Source: Terrimonas sp. (lineage in GTDB: Bacteria > Bacteroidota > Bacteroidia > Chitinophagales > Chitinophagaceae). From it: 64,000 nucleotides of DNA. The DNA lies in assembly GCF_003075435.1 (NCBI RefSeq), contig NZ_QCZJ01000002.1, forward strand, positions 186,001 through 250,000, in the 5' to 3' direction. Of this stretch, positions 9,726-17,655 are shown piece after piece. A model generated the notes under the pieces. It worked only from the letters and a program-made list of their open reading frames with translations. It searched no databases and was not told the origin of the DNA. The first letter of the stretch is position 1. Each line of letters begins with the position of its first letter. The translations under genes were made by a program, and so were the position numbers.

Positions 9726-11681
9726 ATGAAAAGATTTTTGATCCTGTTTCTTTTGCCTTTCTTTTGCGTGGCAGTTTATGCGCAGCAATACACGCTGAAC
9801 TCTCCTGATAAAAAACTGGTGGTTGAAATTGAAAATAATCAGCAGGGAATAAGTGTGAAGATGACGAAAGGAACTGACCAGGTGCTGAGCTTATCAGACC
9901 TTGGTATGATTACCGGTCAAACAAAAGCAGAATCCCTGAAGGTTAAAAAGACAAAAAGAAATACAGTAAACGAAGAGATAACACCTGTTGTAAGAGAAAA
10001 AAGTAAAACTTACAGGAATGAATACAACGAGCTCATATTGACGTTCAAATCAGATCTTTCACTCACATTCAGGCTTTTTAATGAGGGAATGGCGTATCGT
10101 TTTTCAACGGCTGCCAAAGATAGTTTGACAATAACGAGGGAAACGCTGAATATACAGTTGCATGAAAGTGATTCTATCCGCTTCCAGTCAGAGAAATCTT
10201 TTAACTCAGCATACGAGCAACCCTATGAGTTCAAAAAGCTGGGCGACCTTAACCCTGACAGGCTTTGCAACCTGCCATTGCTTGTAGAAAAGCAGAACGG
10301 AAAATTTGTAATGATCACAGAATCGGATCTTTACAATTATCCGGGCTTGTGGGTAAAAGGCACAGGAGTTTCACAAATTTCGGCTACTAATCCCCGTTAT
10401 CCCAAAACATTGATAACTACCAAAAATCGTTATGCCAGTGGCCAGGTTGGTGAAACCTGCGATTATATTGCAAGAGTAGCAGGTACAAGAAACTATCCCT
10501 GGCGGATTTTTGCAGTGGCAGACCAGGAAGATGGATTGATTAATAATAACATGGTATATCTGCTGGCTTCTCCTACGGAGTTGAAGGATGTTTCATGGAT
10601 CAGACCGGGTGTGGTTATGTTTGACTGGTGGGGTAAGAATAATATTTATGGTGTGAATTTTAAAGCAGGCGTTAATACAGAAACAGCAAAATACTTCATA
10701 GATTTTTGTGCTGAAAAAGGATTCCGGTATTTTCTTTTTGACGATGGATGGAGTCCTAAGGATGATCTGCTTCATCCTGTTGCGGGTTTAAATATGGAGG
10801 AGGTTACCGCTTATGCAAAAAGCAAAGGGATAGACGTGATGGTATGGGTAATATGGAATACATTAAGAGACCAGTGGCAGGAAGCTTTTGACCAGTTTGA
10901 ACGTTGGGGTATTAAAGGGATCAAAACGGATTTTATGAACAGGGATGATCAGCTGATGGTGGAGTTTTATGAAGCGCTTGCCGCTAAAGCAGCAGAAAAA
11001 AAGATGATCGTTAATTTTCATGGCGCTTACAAACCTTGTGGGTTAAGCCGTAAATATCCGAATGTGCTAACGCGGGAAGCATTGATTGAATTTGAACAAA
11101 GCGGCGTATCTAACAATGATAATCCTGAGCACCATAATTTATTGCCTTATATCCGCATGTTTACCGGCGCCATGGACTATATTCCTGCTACCATGCGCAA
11201 CGGAAACAAAAACAATTTCCGGCATTTCTGGGATTACCCGATGGGTTGGGGCACAAGAGCACATGCGATGGCTTTGTTTGTAATTTTAAATAGCCCGATG
11301 ACGATGCTGCCCGGTTCTCCTTCTGATTACTACCGGGAGAAGGAGTGTACTGATTTCCTGGCGAAAATACCTGTTGAATGGGATGAGACTAAACTCTTAA
11401 TGGGCAGGATCAGTAAATACACTGTACTTGCCCGGCGGTCAGGTGATGAGTGGCATATTGGGGCCATCACCAATGACGACCGGCGAACGCTGGAACTATC
11501 CACTGGTTTTTTAAAACCCGGTAAATACCAGGTAGAGATTATTGAGGATGGAATAAATGCAGGTACTGCAGCAACCGATTATAAACTATCCCGGCGTGAG
11601 CTCAATGCCGGCGAAACATTAAAGCTTACACTTGCCGCTGGCGGTGGGTGGCTGGCAAGGATCACGCCGCAAAATAAATAA
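9726..11681 (+). CDS. Glycoside hydrolase family 97, retaining alpha-galactosidase-like
   Basis: A secreted GH97 enzyme of 651 residues. The ATG at 9726 gives a clean signal peptide (MKRFLILFLLPFFCVAVYAQ), so I prefer it to the ATG at 9711. The order is an N-terminal beta-super-sandwich (YTLNSPDKKLVVEI), a (beta/alpha)8 catalytic barrel (FLFDDGWSPKDD, MVWVIWNTLRDQW), and a C-terminal beta domain. The segment GIKGIKTDFMNRDDQ places an Asp where the retaining GH97 enzymes (BtGH97b type, alpha-galactosidase) have their nucleophile. The inverting SusB-type alpha-glucosidases lack it. TREALIEFEQ is the likely region of the acid/base Glu. It lies downstream of susCD and would cut the oligosaccharide in the periplasm. 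Galactosidase specificity is an inference from family knowledge. Confidence 0.9.
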   Translation: MKRFLILFLLPFFCVAVYAQQYTLNSPDKKLVVEIENNQQGISVKMTKGTDQVLSLSDLGMITGQTKAESLKVKKTKRNTVNEEITPVVREKSKTYRNEYNELILTFKSDLSLTFRLFNEGMAYRFSTAAKDSLTITRETLNIQLHESDSIRFQSEKSFNSAYEQPYEFKKLGDLNPDRLCNLPLLVEKQNGKFVMITESDLYNYPGLWVKGTGVSQISATNPRYPKTLITTKNRYASGQVGETCDYIARVAGTRNYPWRIFAVADQEDGLINNNMVYLLASPTELKDVSWIRPGVVMFDWWGKNNIYGVNFKAGVNTETAKYFIDFCAEKGFRYFLFDDGWSPKDDLLHPVAGLNMEEVTAYAKSKGIDVMVWVIWNTLRDQWQEAFDQFERWGIKGIKTDFMNRDDQLMVEFYEALAAKAAEKKMIVNFHGAYKPCGLSRKYPNVLTREALIEFEQSGVSNNDNPEHHNLLPYIRMFTGAMDYIPATMRNGNKNNFRHFWDYPMGWGTRAHAMALFVILNSPMTMLPGSPSDYYREKECTDFLAKIPVEWDETKLLMGRISKYTVLARRSGDEWHIGAITNDDRRTLELSTGFLKPGKYQVEIIEDGINAGTAATDYKLSRRELNAGETLKLTLAAGGGWLARITPQNK

Positions 11682-11705
11682 ATCCCTAAGTCAAATCGAA
11701 AGTTT

Positions 11706-11725
11706 ATCCGGTTTACTAACCGGAT
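11706..11725. terminator. Perfect 8-bp stem-loop after the GH97 gene
   Basis: ATCCGGTT-TACT-AACCGGAT is a perfect hairpin 24 bases after the GH97 stop. No T-run follows, so it is either a weak terminator or an mRNA-stabilising 3' structure. Confidence 0.5.
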
Positions 11726-11774
11726 CTGAACACGAATGCAGACAGATACATTTCAATTTTTTGCTCCTGTATCA

Positions 11775-11805
11775 CTTTCCGGCCGGTAACACACCGGTCG
11801 GAAGG
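11775..11805. terminator. Long stem-loop between the GH97 and epimerase genes
   Basis: A 13-bp stem (CTTTCCGGCCGGT pairing with ACCGGTCGGAAGG, two G-U wobbles) closes on the 5-base loop AACAC. It is the second hairpin in a 206-bp gap and lies 82 bases before the epimerase start. It may separate the susCD-GH97 transcript from the epimerase-transporter part. Confidence 0.5.
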
Positions 11806-11887
11806 AGATGGGGTTACTACCCACCACTTGCTGAAAATTAAAATGCGCCAATGAGGCAGAGCTATATATGCCAGTAAACGATAATAA

Positions 11888-12973
11888 ATGGAGCTATTAA
11901 AAGAAGAAAATTTCAGACGTTCTATAAAAGGCAGCGAGGTAAAATTATTCACGCTTCAAAATAGGCATGGTTGTGTGGCACAGTTTACCAATTACGGAGC
12001 ACGTTGGCTGAGTATGTGGACGCCTGATAAAAATAACCGGTGGGCCGACGTAGTGCTCGGGTTCGAAAACCTGGATGGATACCTGGATGCTAAAGAAAAA
12101 TACTACAGCGCTATTGTTGGCCGCGTATGCGGGCGAATTAATAAAGGAACTTTTGAGTTGGAAGGAGTGAAGTATGAGCTGACAAAGAATGATATTTTTG
12201 GTAACCCGTTAAAAAATCATTTGCATGGAGGTTTTAATGGATTCAGTTTCCAGGTTTGGGATGGCACTACATTAGTAAATAATCGTGGCGAGGAGGTAGT
12301 GGCATTTAAATATCTTTCAAAAGATGGAGAAGAAGGATATCCCGGAAATATTGCAGTAACGGTGATGTATACTTTAGGTAATGATAATTCAATAAGAATA
12401 AATTATTCAGCGCATGCAGATAAAGCAACCATCGTTAATCTTACCAATCACGCTTATTTCAATCTGCATGGTGATATGAATAAAAATGTATTGGATCATT
12501 TTGTTTGTATTCGTTCTGAAAACAGTGTTGAATGTGATGATGAATTAATTCCCACCGGCAATATAATTTCTATAAAAGATACAGCGCTTGATTTTACGCG
12601 GCCGCTAACTATCGGTTCCCGTATTGGCGAATCGTTTCCCGGGCAATTGTTCCCCGGCAAAGGATATGTAGTATCTTATGTTTTGAATAATTACGATAGT
12701 GCTTTGCAATTAGCAGCAACAGTGGAAGAAAAAGAAACAGGAAGGATGATGGAAGTGTATACCGATCAGCAGGGTATACAGTTTTATAATGCATGGCTGT
12801 TTGATGGAACAGATGTGGGTAAAGGAGGACAACGATATTTTAGCAGTAGTGGACTTGCATTGGAGGCGCAGGGTTTTCCCGATGCGCCGAATCATTACCA
12901 GTTTCCCTCTATAGAAATACTTCCCGGAGAAGAATATAAACAAACAACGGTTTACCGGTTTTTGATAAGATAA
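11888..12973 (+). CDS. galM: Aldose 1-epimerase (galactose mutarotase)
   Basis: A 361-residue mutarotase that interconverts alpha and beta anomers of aldoses. Visible family motifs are the N-terminal FTNYGARWLSMWTPDKNNRW, the substrate-binding Arg/His region GRVCGRINKGTFELEG and NHLHGGFNGF, and the catalytic-His string NLTNHAYFNLHG. Near the C-terminus are GIQFYNAWLFDGT and LALEAQGFPDAPNH, the latter containing the catalytic-base Glu (EAQGFPDAPN). No signal peptide is seen, so it is cytoplasmic. It precedes the sugar porter gene by 132 bp, which fits anomer conversion of an imported monosaccharide. Confidence 0.93.
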   Translation: MELLKEENFRRSIKGSEVKLFTLQNRHGCVAQFTNYGARWLSMWTPDKNNRWADVVLGFENLDGYLDAKEKYYSAIVGRVCGRINKGTFELEGVKYELTKNDIFGNPLKNHLHGGFNGFSFQVWDGTTLVNNRGEEVVAFKYLSKDGEEGYPGNIAVTVMYTLGNDNSIRINYSAHADKATIVNLTNHAYFNLHGDMNKNVLDHFVCIRSENSVECDDELIPTGNIISIKDTALDFTRPLTIGSRIGESFPGQLFPGKGYVVSYVLNNYDSALQLAATVEEKETGRMMEVYTDQQGIQFYNAWLFDGTDVGKGGQRYFSSSGLALEAQGFPDAPNHYQFPSIEILPGEEYKQTTVYRFLIR

Positions 12974-13105
12974 ATTTTATACTGGGTATGAGGAGCATTC
13001 AGGGGTTCTCTTGCAATGGGGCGTTTGTAAAGCGTATCATCTTATGCTATTGTAAAATGATCAGATAAAACAATATACTACAGCTCATTCTTAAAGATAT
13101 AATGA

Positions 13106-14467
13106 ATGCATACGGCCATCAATGAAAATACTTATCCGGTTAATAAGAAATATTCTTATAATACCCGTTATATTTTAGGTATTTCTTTTATTTCTGCTTT
13201 AGGAGGTTATCTGTTTGGGTTCGACTTTGCGGTAATTGCAGGAGCTTTACCTTTTTTGCAAAAGCATTTTTCATTAGATGCTTATTGGGAAGGATTTGCA
13301 ACAGGAAGCCTGGCATTGGGCGCTATTATTGGCTGCATGGTGGCCGGGTCTGTGTGTGACAAATATGGACGTAAGCCGGGGTTATTAATTGCCGCGGCAA
13401 TATTTGCTATCTCTTCGCTGGCGATGGCGTTTGCGTTTTCAAGAGATACTTTTATTGCTGCCAGGTTTTGCGCCGGCATAGGAGTGGGGATGGCCTCTAT
13501 GTTATCTCCCATGTACATTGCAGAAATTTCTCCTGCGCATATACGTGGCCGTATGGTAGCCATTAACCAGTTGACAATTGTGCTGGGCATTCTTTTTACC
13601 AATCTTATTAATTATGCATTGCGCAATTCCGGTGAAGATGCCTGGCGCTGGATGTTTGGATTAGGTTTTGTTCCCTCCGCCTTGTTTTTTATTGGCGCTA
13701 TGTGGCTGCCCGAAAGTCCGCGCTGGCTGATAAAGACCGGAAAAAAATCGCAGGCAAAAAGAATATTAGAAAAGATAGGAGACGCAGATTATGTAAATGA
13801 ATCTGTCAGCAGTATTACAACATCTTTAAAAGGCATTGTTAAAACGCGATATACCGATATTTTTAAAAAAGCCATACTACCCGCTGTATTGACAGGTATA
13901 GGATTGGCAGTATTTCAACAATTGTGCGGCATCAATACCGTATTTAACTATGCGCCAAAAATATTTGATAGTATTGGCGCTTCGCAGGACGATCAATTAT
14001 TGCAAACCGTTTTTATAGGAGGTGTAAACCTGGTATTTACTATTCTTGCCATGTTGCTGGTTGATAAATTAGGCAGGAAACCTTTAATGCTGATAGGTGC
14101 AGGCGGGCTTGCTGTTATGTATGTAATTATCGTCGTCCTGTTAGGAAATCAATTGACCTATGTATCCTGGTTTTTATTAGCATCCATCGGCATTTATGCC
14201 TTAACGCTTGCTCCCGTTACCTGGGTATTGATCTCAGAAATATTCCCCAACAGCGTACGAAGCGAAGCTACCACAGTTGCTGTGATCAGCTTATGGGCAG
14301 CCTATTTTATCCTCGTGTTTACCTTTCCCGTTTTATTTGAGCAACTGCAGGAAAAATCATTTTATATCTATTCCGTAATATGCATAATGGGGTTTTTCTT
14401 TGTCGGGAAAAAGGTAAAAGAAACAAAAGGCAAGACGCTGGAAGACATAGAAAGGGTAATGAAATAG
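13106..14467 (+). CDS. MFS sugar porter (XylE/GalP type sugar:H+ symporter)
   Basis: A 453-residue inner membrane transporter with 12 predicted helices. It has the sugar porter hallmarks: CDKYGRKPG after helix 2, MYIAEISPAHIRGRM after helix 4, PESPRWLIKTGK at the start of the central loop, QQLCGINTVFNYAPKIF in helix 7, and DKLGRKPLM between helices 8 and 9. It should import a monosaccharide such as galactose, xylose or glucose with protons. I used the ATG at 13106; an overlapping ATG at 13102 leads to an early stop. Its place after the epimerase suggests uptake of the sugar released in the periplasm by the GH97 enzyme. Confidence 0.95.
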   Translation: MHTAINENTYPVNKKYSYNTRYILGISFISALGGYLFGFDFAVIAGALPFLQKHFSLDAYWEGFATGSLALGAIIGCMVAGSVCDKYGRKPGLLIAAAIFAISSLAMAFAFSRDTFIAARFCAGIGVGMASMLSPMYIAEISPAHIRGRMVAINQLTIVLGILFTNLINYALRNSGEDAWRWMFGLGFVPSALFFIGAMWLPESPRWLIKTGKKSQAKRILEKIGDADYVNESVSSITTSLKGIVKTRYTDIFKKAILPAVLTGIGLAVFQQLCGINTVFNYAPKIFDSIGASQDDQLLQTVFIGGVNLVFTILAMLLVDKLGRKPLMLIGAGGLAVMYVIIVVLLGNQLTYVSWFLLASIGIYALTLAPVTWVLISEIFPNSVRSEATTVAVISLWAAYFILVFTFPVLFEQLQEKSFYIYSVICIMGFFFVGKKVKETKGKTLEDIERVMK

Positions 14468-14522
14468 TGCTGTTTAACGGGTGGTGGTTAGGCTATATAA
14501 AATGTTTTACAATTGTTTCCTC

Positions 14523-14530
14523 TAAGTTTG
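14523..14530 (+). promoter_or_regulatory. Candidate -7 promoter box for the sialidase (TAAGTTTG)
   Basis: TAAGTTTG is an exact TAnnTTTG match in the 205-bp gap before the sialidase gene. A T-rich stretch (TGTTTTAC) lies about 20 bases upstream as a possible -33 element. The leader would be about 135 bases. Confidence 0.4.
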
Positions 14531-14672
14531 TAATCGAAGAGGCTTACATATAAAAGTTACTTATTGTTGGAGGAACTAAAGCGTTCCAATGAGCAGAAAT
14601 GTTTTTGATGAAATATTTTTTTTGAAAAAGCGTCTGTAGCTAAAATGTTCATAGCTCCTAAAAAATATTGTT

Positions 14673-15803
14673 ATGCAAAATGCTAAAGCACTATATCTGA
14701 AATTTAATTTTTGCATTCTGTTCCTGTTTTTCTGTATGAAAACCCTGCAGTCGCAGGAACTGAATTACCTGTTTAAGCAGGGTGAAAGCGGGTACAAATG
14801 CTTCAGGATACCTGCCATAGTATCAACCAACAGTGGAACTTTACTGGCTTTTGCTGAAGCAAGAAAAAACAGTTGCAGTGATACCGGAGACATTGATCTT
14901 GTGTTGAAGCGATCTGAGGATGGCGGAAAATCATGGAGCGCACTTGAAGTAGTGTGGAGTGATGGAGAGAACACCTGTGGAAATCCCGCTCCTGTAGTAG
15001 ATAAAACGAACGGCAATATCATTCTGCTATCAACCTGGAACCTGGGAACTGATCATGAAAAAGATATTATTGCTTTAAAGAGCCAGGATAAAAGAAGAGT
15101 TTTTATGCTGAAATCAACTGATGACGGAAAGACCTGGTTGCCTGCAAGGGAAATAACAAGAGATACAAAAAAAGAAGACTGGACATGGTATGCAACCGGC
15201 CCGGTAAATGGTATCCAGGTACAAAAAGGAAAATATAAAGGCCGTCTTGTGATTCCCTGTGATCATATAGAAGCAGTATCAAAAAAATATTATTCCCATG
15301 CTATTTATTCGGACGATGGCGGCGATAACTGGAAGTTAGGAAACAGCACACCACAGGACCAGGTAAATGAATGTACGATTGCTGAATTATCTGATGGAAA
15401 ACTTATGTTGAACATGCGTAACTATAATGATACCCGCGTAAGACAGGTTTCTGTTAGTAAGGATGGAGGACATTCCTGGGCAGATTTAAAAGGCGATCCG
15501 GCTTTGATTGAACCTGTTTGTCAGGGAAGTCTGCTGAGCTATAAACAAGCCGGTAAGAAAGTATTGGTTTTTTCAAACCCTGCAAATAAAGAACAGCGCA
15601 TAAACATGACTGTGAGATTAAGCTTTGATAATGGTAAAACATGGAAATACAGTAAGGTATTGCATGAAGGACCTTCTGCATATTCCAACCTGGTAGTACT
15701 TCCCAATGGTAATCTCGCCTGCTTTTATGAAGGTGGAATTAAAAATCCTTATGAAGGAATTGTTTTCCAGGAGATTCCTTTATCAGATATAAAAGGTAAG
15801 TGA
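14673..15803 (+). CDS. Secreted exo-alpha-sialidase (GH33, BNR repeats)
   Basis: A 376-residue sialidase that removes terminal sialic acids from glycans. A signal peptide spans about residues 1-27 (FCILFLFFCMKTLQSQ). The FRIP motif (KCFRIPAIV) supplies the first Arg of the substrate-binding triad. Five Asp-boxes follow: SEDGGKSW, STDDGKTW, SDDGGDNW, SKDGGHSW and SFDNGKTW. The acid/base Asp is in SDTGDIDLV, the Glu/second Arg region in ECTIAELSDGKLMLNMRNY, the third Arg in INMTVRLSF, and the nucleophile Tyr probably in GPSAYSNLV. All catalytic elements therefore seem intact. No sialic acid lyase, epimerase or kinase gene is in the window, so it may unmask underlying sugars. It is the last gene before the accessory island. 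Confidence 0.93.
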   Translation: MQNAKALYLKFNFCILFLFFCMKTLQSQELNYLFKQGESGYKCFRIPAIVSTNSGTLLAFAEARKNSCSDTGDIDLVLKRSEDGGKSWSALEVVWSDGENTCGNPAPVVDKTNGNIILLSTWNLGTDHEKDIIALKSQDKRRVFMLKSTDDGKTWLPAREITRDTKKEDWTWYATGPVNGIQVQKGKYKGRLVIPCDHIEAVSKKYYSHAIYSDDGGDNWKLGNSTPQDQVNECTIAELSDGKLMLNMRNYNDTRVRQVSVSKDGGHSWADLKGDPALIEPVCQGSLLSYKQAGKKVLVFSNPANKEQRINMTVRLSFDNGKTWKYSKVLHEGPSAYSNLVVLPNGNLACFYEGGIKNPYEGIVFQEIPLSDIKGK

Positions 15804-15827
15804 TTTAGTAATTCAGGGGTTTGGAAA

Positions 15828-15844
15828 ATATGCTGAAAGCATAT
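15828..15844. terminator. Stem-loop downstream of the sialidase
   Basis: ATATGCT-GAA-AGCATAT is a perfect 7-bp hairpin 25 bases after the sialidase stop, followed 30 bases later by a T-rich tract (15868-15887). It is a plausible terminator between two convergent genes. Confidence 0.4.
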
Positions 15845-15922
15845 CCAGGCTGATTATTTTCTTAAAGCAATTATTTATTTTTTATTTTCTGGCGCGGAAA
15901 TTCATCTCTGTCAGATTAAGTT

Positions 15923-16783
15923 TTAACTATTACAAGTTAAAGGAACAACGCCATGTTGTTCAGCGTAAGTAATAATTGCTTCGCTTTCAGACAAGTCCAG
16001 ATAATTTAAAATATTTGAAGTTCTTAGTTGGTTCCAAATATCATGTTGCTTTGGAAATGTATTTCTATCAGGTTCCTTAGCAATGATAAAGTCCTTCATA
16101 GAAACATTATTTTCATTGTAAGTAGTCTTCAATTGTATAAAGGAATTAATATGGTTAGCTACTGTTACTGGTGTAGCTTCCATGTCAACTGTTTGAGCAA
16201 ATACATCAATTTCATTCTTACCTGCAAAGTCGATACGAACTGGAGTAATTAGATTTTGTACGTGTTCATGGGTAACCTCCCTATTTAAATCATAGTGCTT
16301 TTCGATTTTGTCGCCAAAATGAGTTTTTATGTATTCAACCGGTTTCACTCTCGGTAATTCCTCTTTAGCTTCAATGATGTCGTCAATGTATTTTCTGAAC
16401 AGAGAAGAAAAAATCTGCTTATTCACTTCCAATGAAATCTCTTTGGGATTTGTAAATGAAATGACATTATTAGAATACTTGCTCAAATAAGAGATGTAGG
16501 AAGTAGAAAAGGTATTATCAGAGATATTATTCTTAAATATTTTGAACTCTTTTTTATTTGAAGATTTTGAATTATCAAAATCAATCTTCCTTTCAATGTT
16601 TTCTAATATCTCCCGAAGTATTTTATATGACGAGTTAGAGAGCAATTCTTTTGAAACTTGCAATTTATTCTTTGAATAGCTGAAATAAACTTCGTTAGCA
16701 TTGAACAATAGCAACCCTACTGAAATCTTTTCCTGGATTTCAGGCCTAATTAAAACTGATAATATGCTGTATTGAGTTGTCAT
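15923..16783 (-). CDS. DUF3037-like protein paired with HipA-like kinase
   Basis: A protein of about 286 residues starting at the ATG at 16783 (MTTQYSILSVLIRPEIQEK). A longer frame reaches upstream into the HipA-like gene, but the internal ATG 5 bp after that gene's stop is the natural start. The N-terminus (YSILSVLIRPEIQEKISVGLL) resembles the YSvvryvPd..rgE.vNVGvvl opening of DUF3037 proteins. Those are typically encoded beside HipA_2-type kinases, exactly as here. The remainder is charged and has no recognisable catalytic motif. Its function is unknown, and a partner or modulator of the kinase is the simplest idea. The assignment rests on the N-terminal pattern plus gene context. Confidence 0.6.
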   Translation of the reverse strand: MTTQYSILSVLIRPEIQEKISVGLLLFNANEVYFSYSKNKLQVSKELLSNSSYKILREILENIERKIDFDNSKSSNKKEFKIFKNNISDNTFSTSYISYLSKYSNNVISFTNPKEISLEVNKQIFSSLFRKYIDDIIEAKEELPRVKPVEYIKTHFGDKIEKHYDLNREVTHEHVQNLITPVRIDFAGKNEIDVFAQTVDMEATPVTVANHINSFIQLKTTYNENNVSMKDFIIAKEPDRNTFPKQHDIWNQLRTSNILNYLDLSESEAIITYAEQHGVVPLTCNS

Positions 16784-16788
16784 TTTGT

Positions 16789-17598
16789 TCAGGCTGCAAA
16801 GTATTGTAAAAACTCCAAAAAAGTGTGCCAACACTCCTCAAACCATTCGTCGGTAAGTAAAAACTGATTTAGTTCCGTCTCTTTTCCCTGTAAATTAACG
16901 TTCCATTCTGGTGGAATGTTTTGTAAATATTGATTAAGATTCTGTCTGCAACTCAGGGTGCAAAGGTAAAAAGATTGTTTGAGGTTTTCAATATTTTTAA
17001 ACTCATTGATTTTGAACAACTTAGAAAAGAAGGAAGAGTATATCAAACTATCCTCATAAGTTATTTGTACCAAGCCATTTTCAAGGTTTTGAGAATTAAA
17101 ACAGGCTTCATGGTCAATGGGGTAAAGCCTGTATTGTCCGCCAATCAGTTTATATAGGATATTGTAATTGTTTAAATGCCTGTCTTCGTTTGCCACCCAA
17201 ATATCAAAAAAAGCCAGCTTTAAAACATCTGCTTTTAATACTTTTTTATTCCTTGTACCTACCAGAATATCTTCTGATACCTGGTTCAAGTCAAAAACAT
17301 CTTCAAGCTTTTGCAGTCCAAAACAAGGAACCTCAAACCTGTTTCTTGGGATAGTTAAATCTGGTGGAATGTGTTCCGGCAAAACCTGTATCAATGAAAA
17401 TGGAGCATGATTGAATTGCCAACAATCCAGAAACGAAGCAATAAGAAACTCTTTGAATAACCTATGTGCAGTACCAACAAGATTATGATACTTGCAATAG
17501 TAGAAATTCAAATCAGAGGCATGGACTATTATTGGCCTGTTTTGGGTTTCAATAATGTTTCCCCTGTCTAATGCTTCTATGGATTGGAAAGTAGGCAA
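16789..17598 (-). CDS. HipA-like kinase domain protein (HipA_2 type)
   Basis: A 269-residue protein with the C-terminal kinase signature of the HipA superfamily. It has FFDIWVANEDRHLNNYNIL (Asp139, Asn143/Asn146, catalytic loop) and YPIDHEACF (Asp162, metal-binding DFG-like Asp). The N-terminus has RPIIVHASDLNFYYCKY and an AHRLFKEFLIASFLDCW helix as in stand-alone HipA_2 proteins. It lacks the N-terminal Couple_hipA domain and there is no HipB-like antitoxin next to it. It follows the AIPR gene by 57 bp and precedes the DUF3037 gene by 5 bp. The substrate is unknown. It might be a toxin-like or regulatory kinase attached to the defence operon, but that link is only by position. Confidence 0.75.
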   Translation of the reverse strand: MPTFQSIEALDRGNIIETQNRPIIVHASDLNFYYCKYHNLVGTAHRLFKEFLIASFLDCWQFNHAPFSLIQVLPEHIPPDLTIPRNRFEVPCFGLQKLEDVFDLNQVSEDILVGTRNKKVLKADVLKLAFFDIWVANEDRHLNNYNILYKLIGGQYRLYPIDHEACFNSQNLENGLVQITYEDSLIYSSFFSKLFKINEFKNIENLKQSFYLCTLSCRQNLNQYLQNIPPEWNVNLQGKETELNQFLLTDEWFEECWHTFLEFLQYFAA

Positions 17599-17655
17599 AT
17601 ATTTTATCCCTGTTTATTGTTTTTAATCATCTTAAAAAAAGTTACTCTCATACTA

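Noticed and set aside
15802-15809. GATTTAGT shared with 44585-44592 as a possible attL/attR pair
   Set aside because: Only 8 bases are identical; about one such match is expected by chance between the two short regions, and the right copy lies inside the tRNA terminator.
16784-16834. N-terminal extension of the DUF3037-like protein
   Set aside because: The extension overlaps the 3' end of the HipA-like gene, and the ATG at 16783 begins exactly at the conserved domain start.
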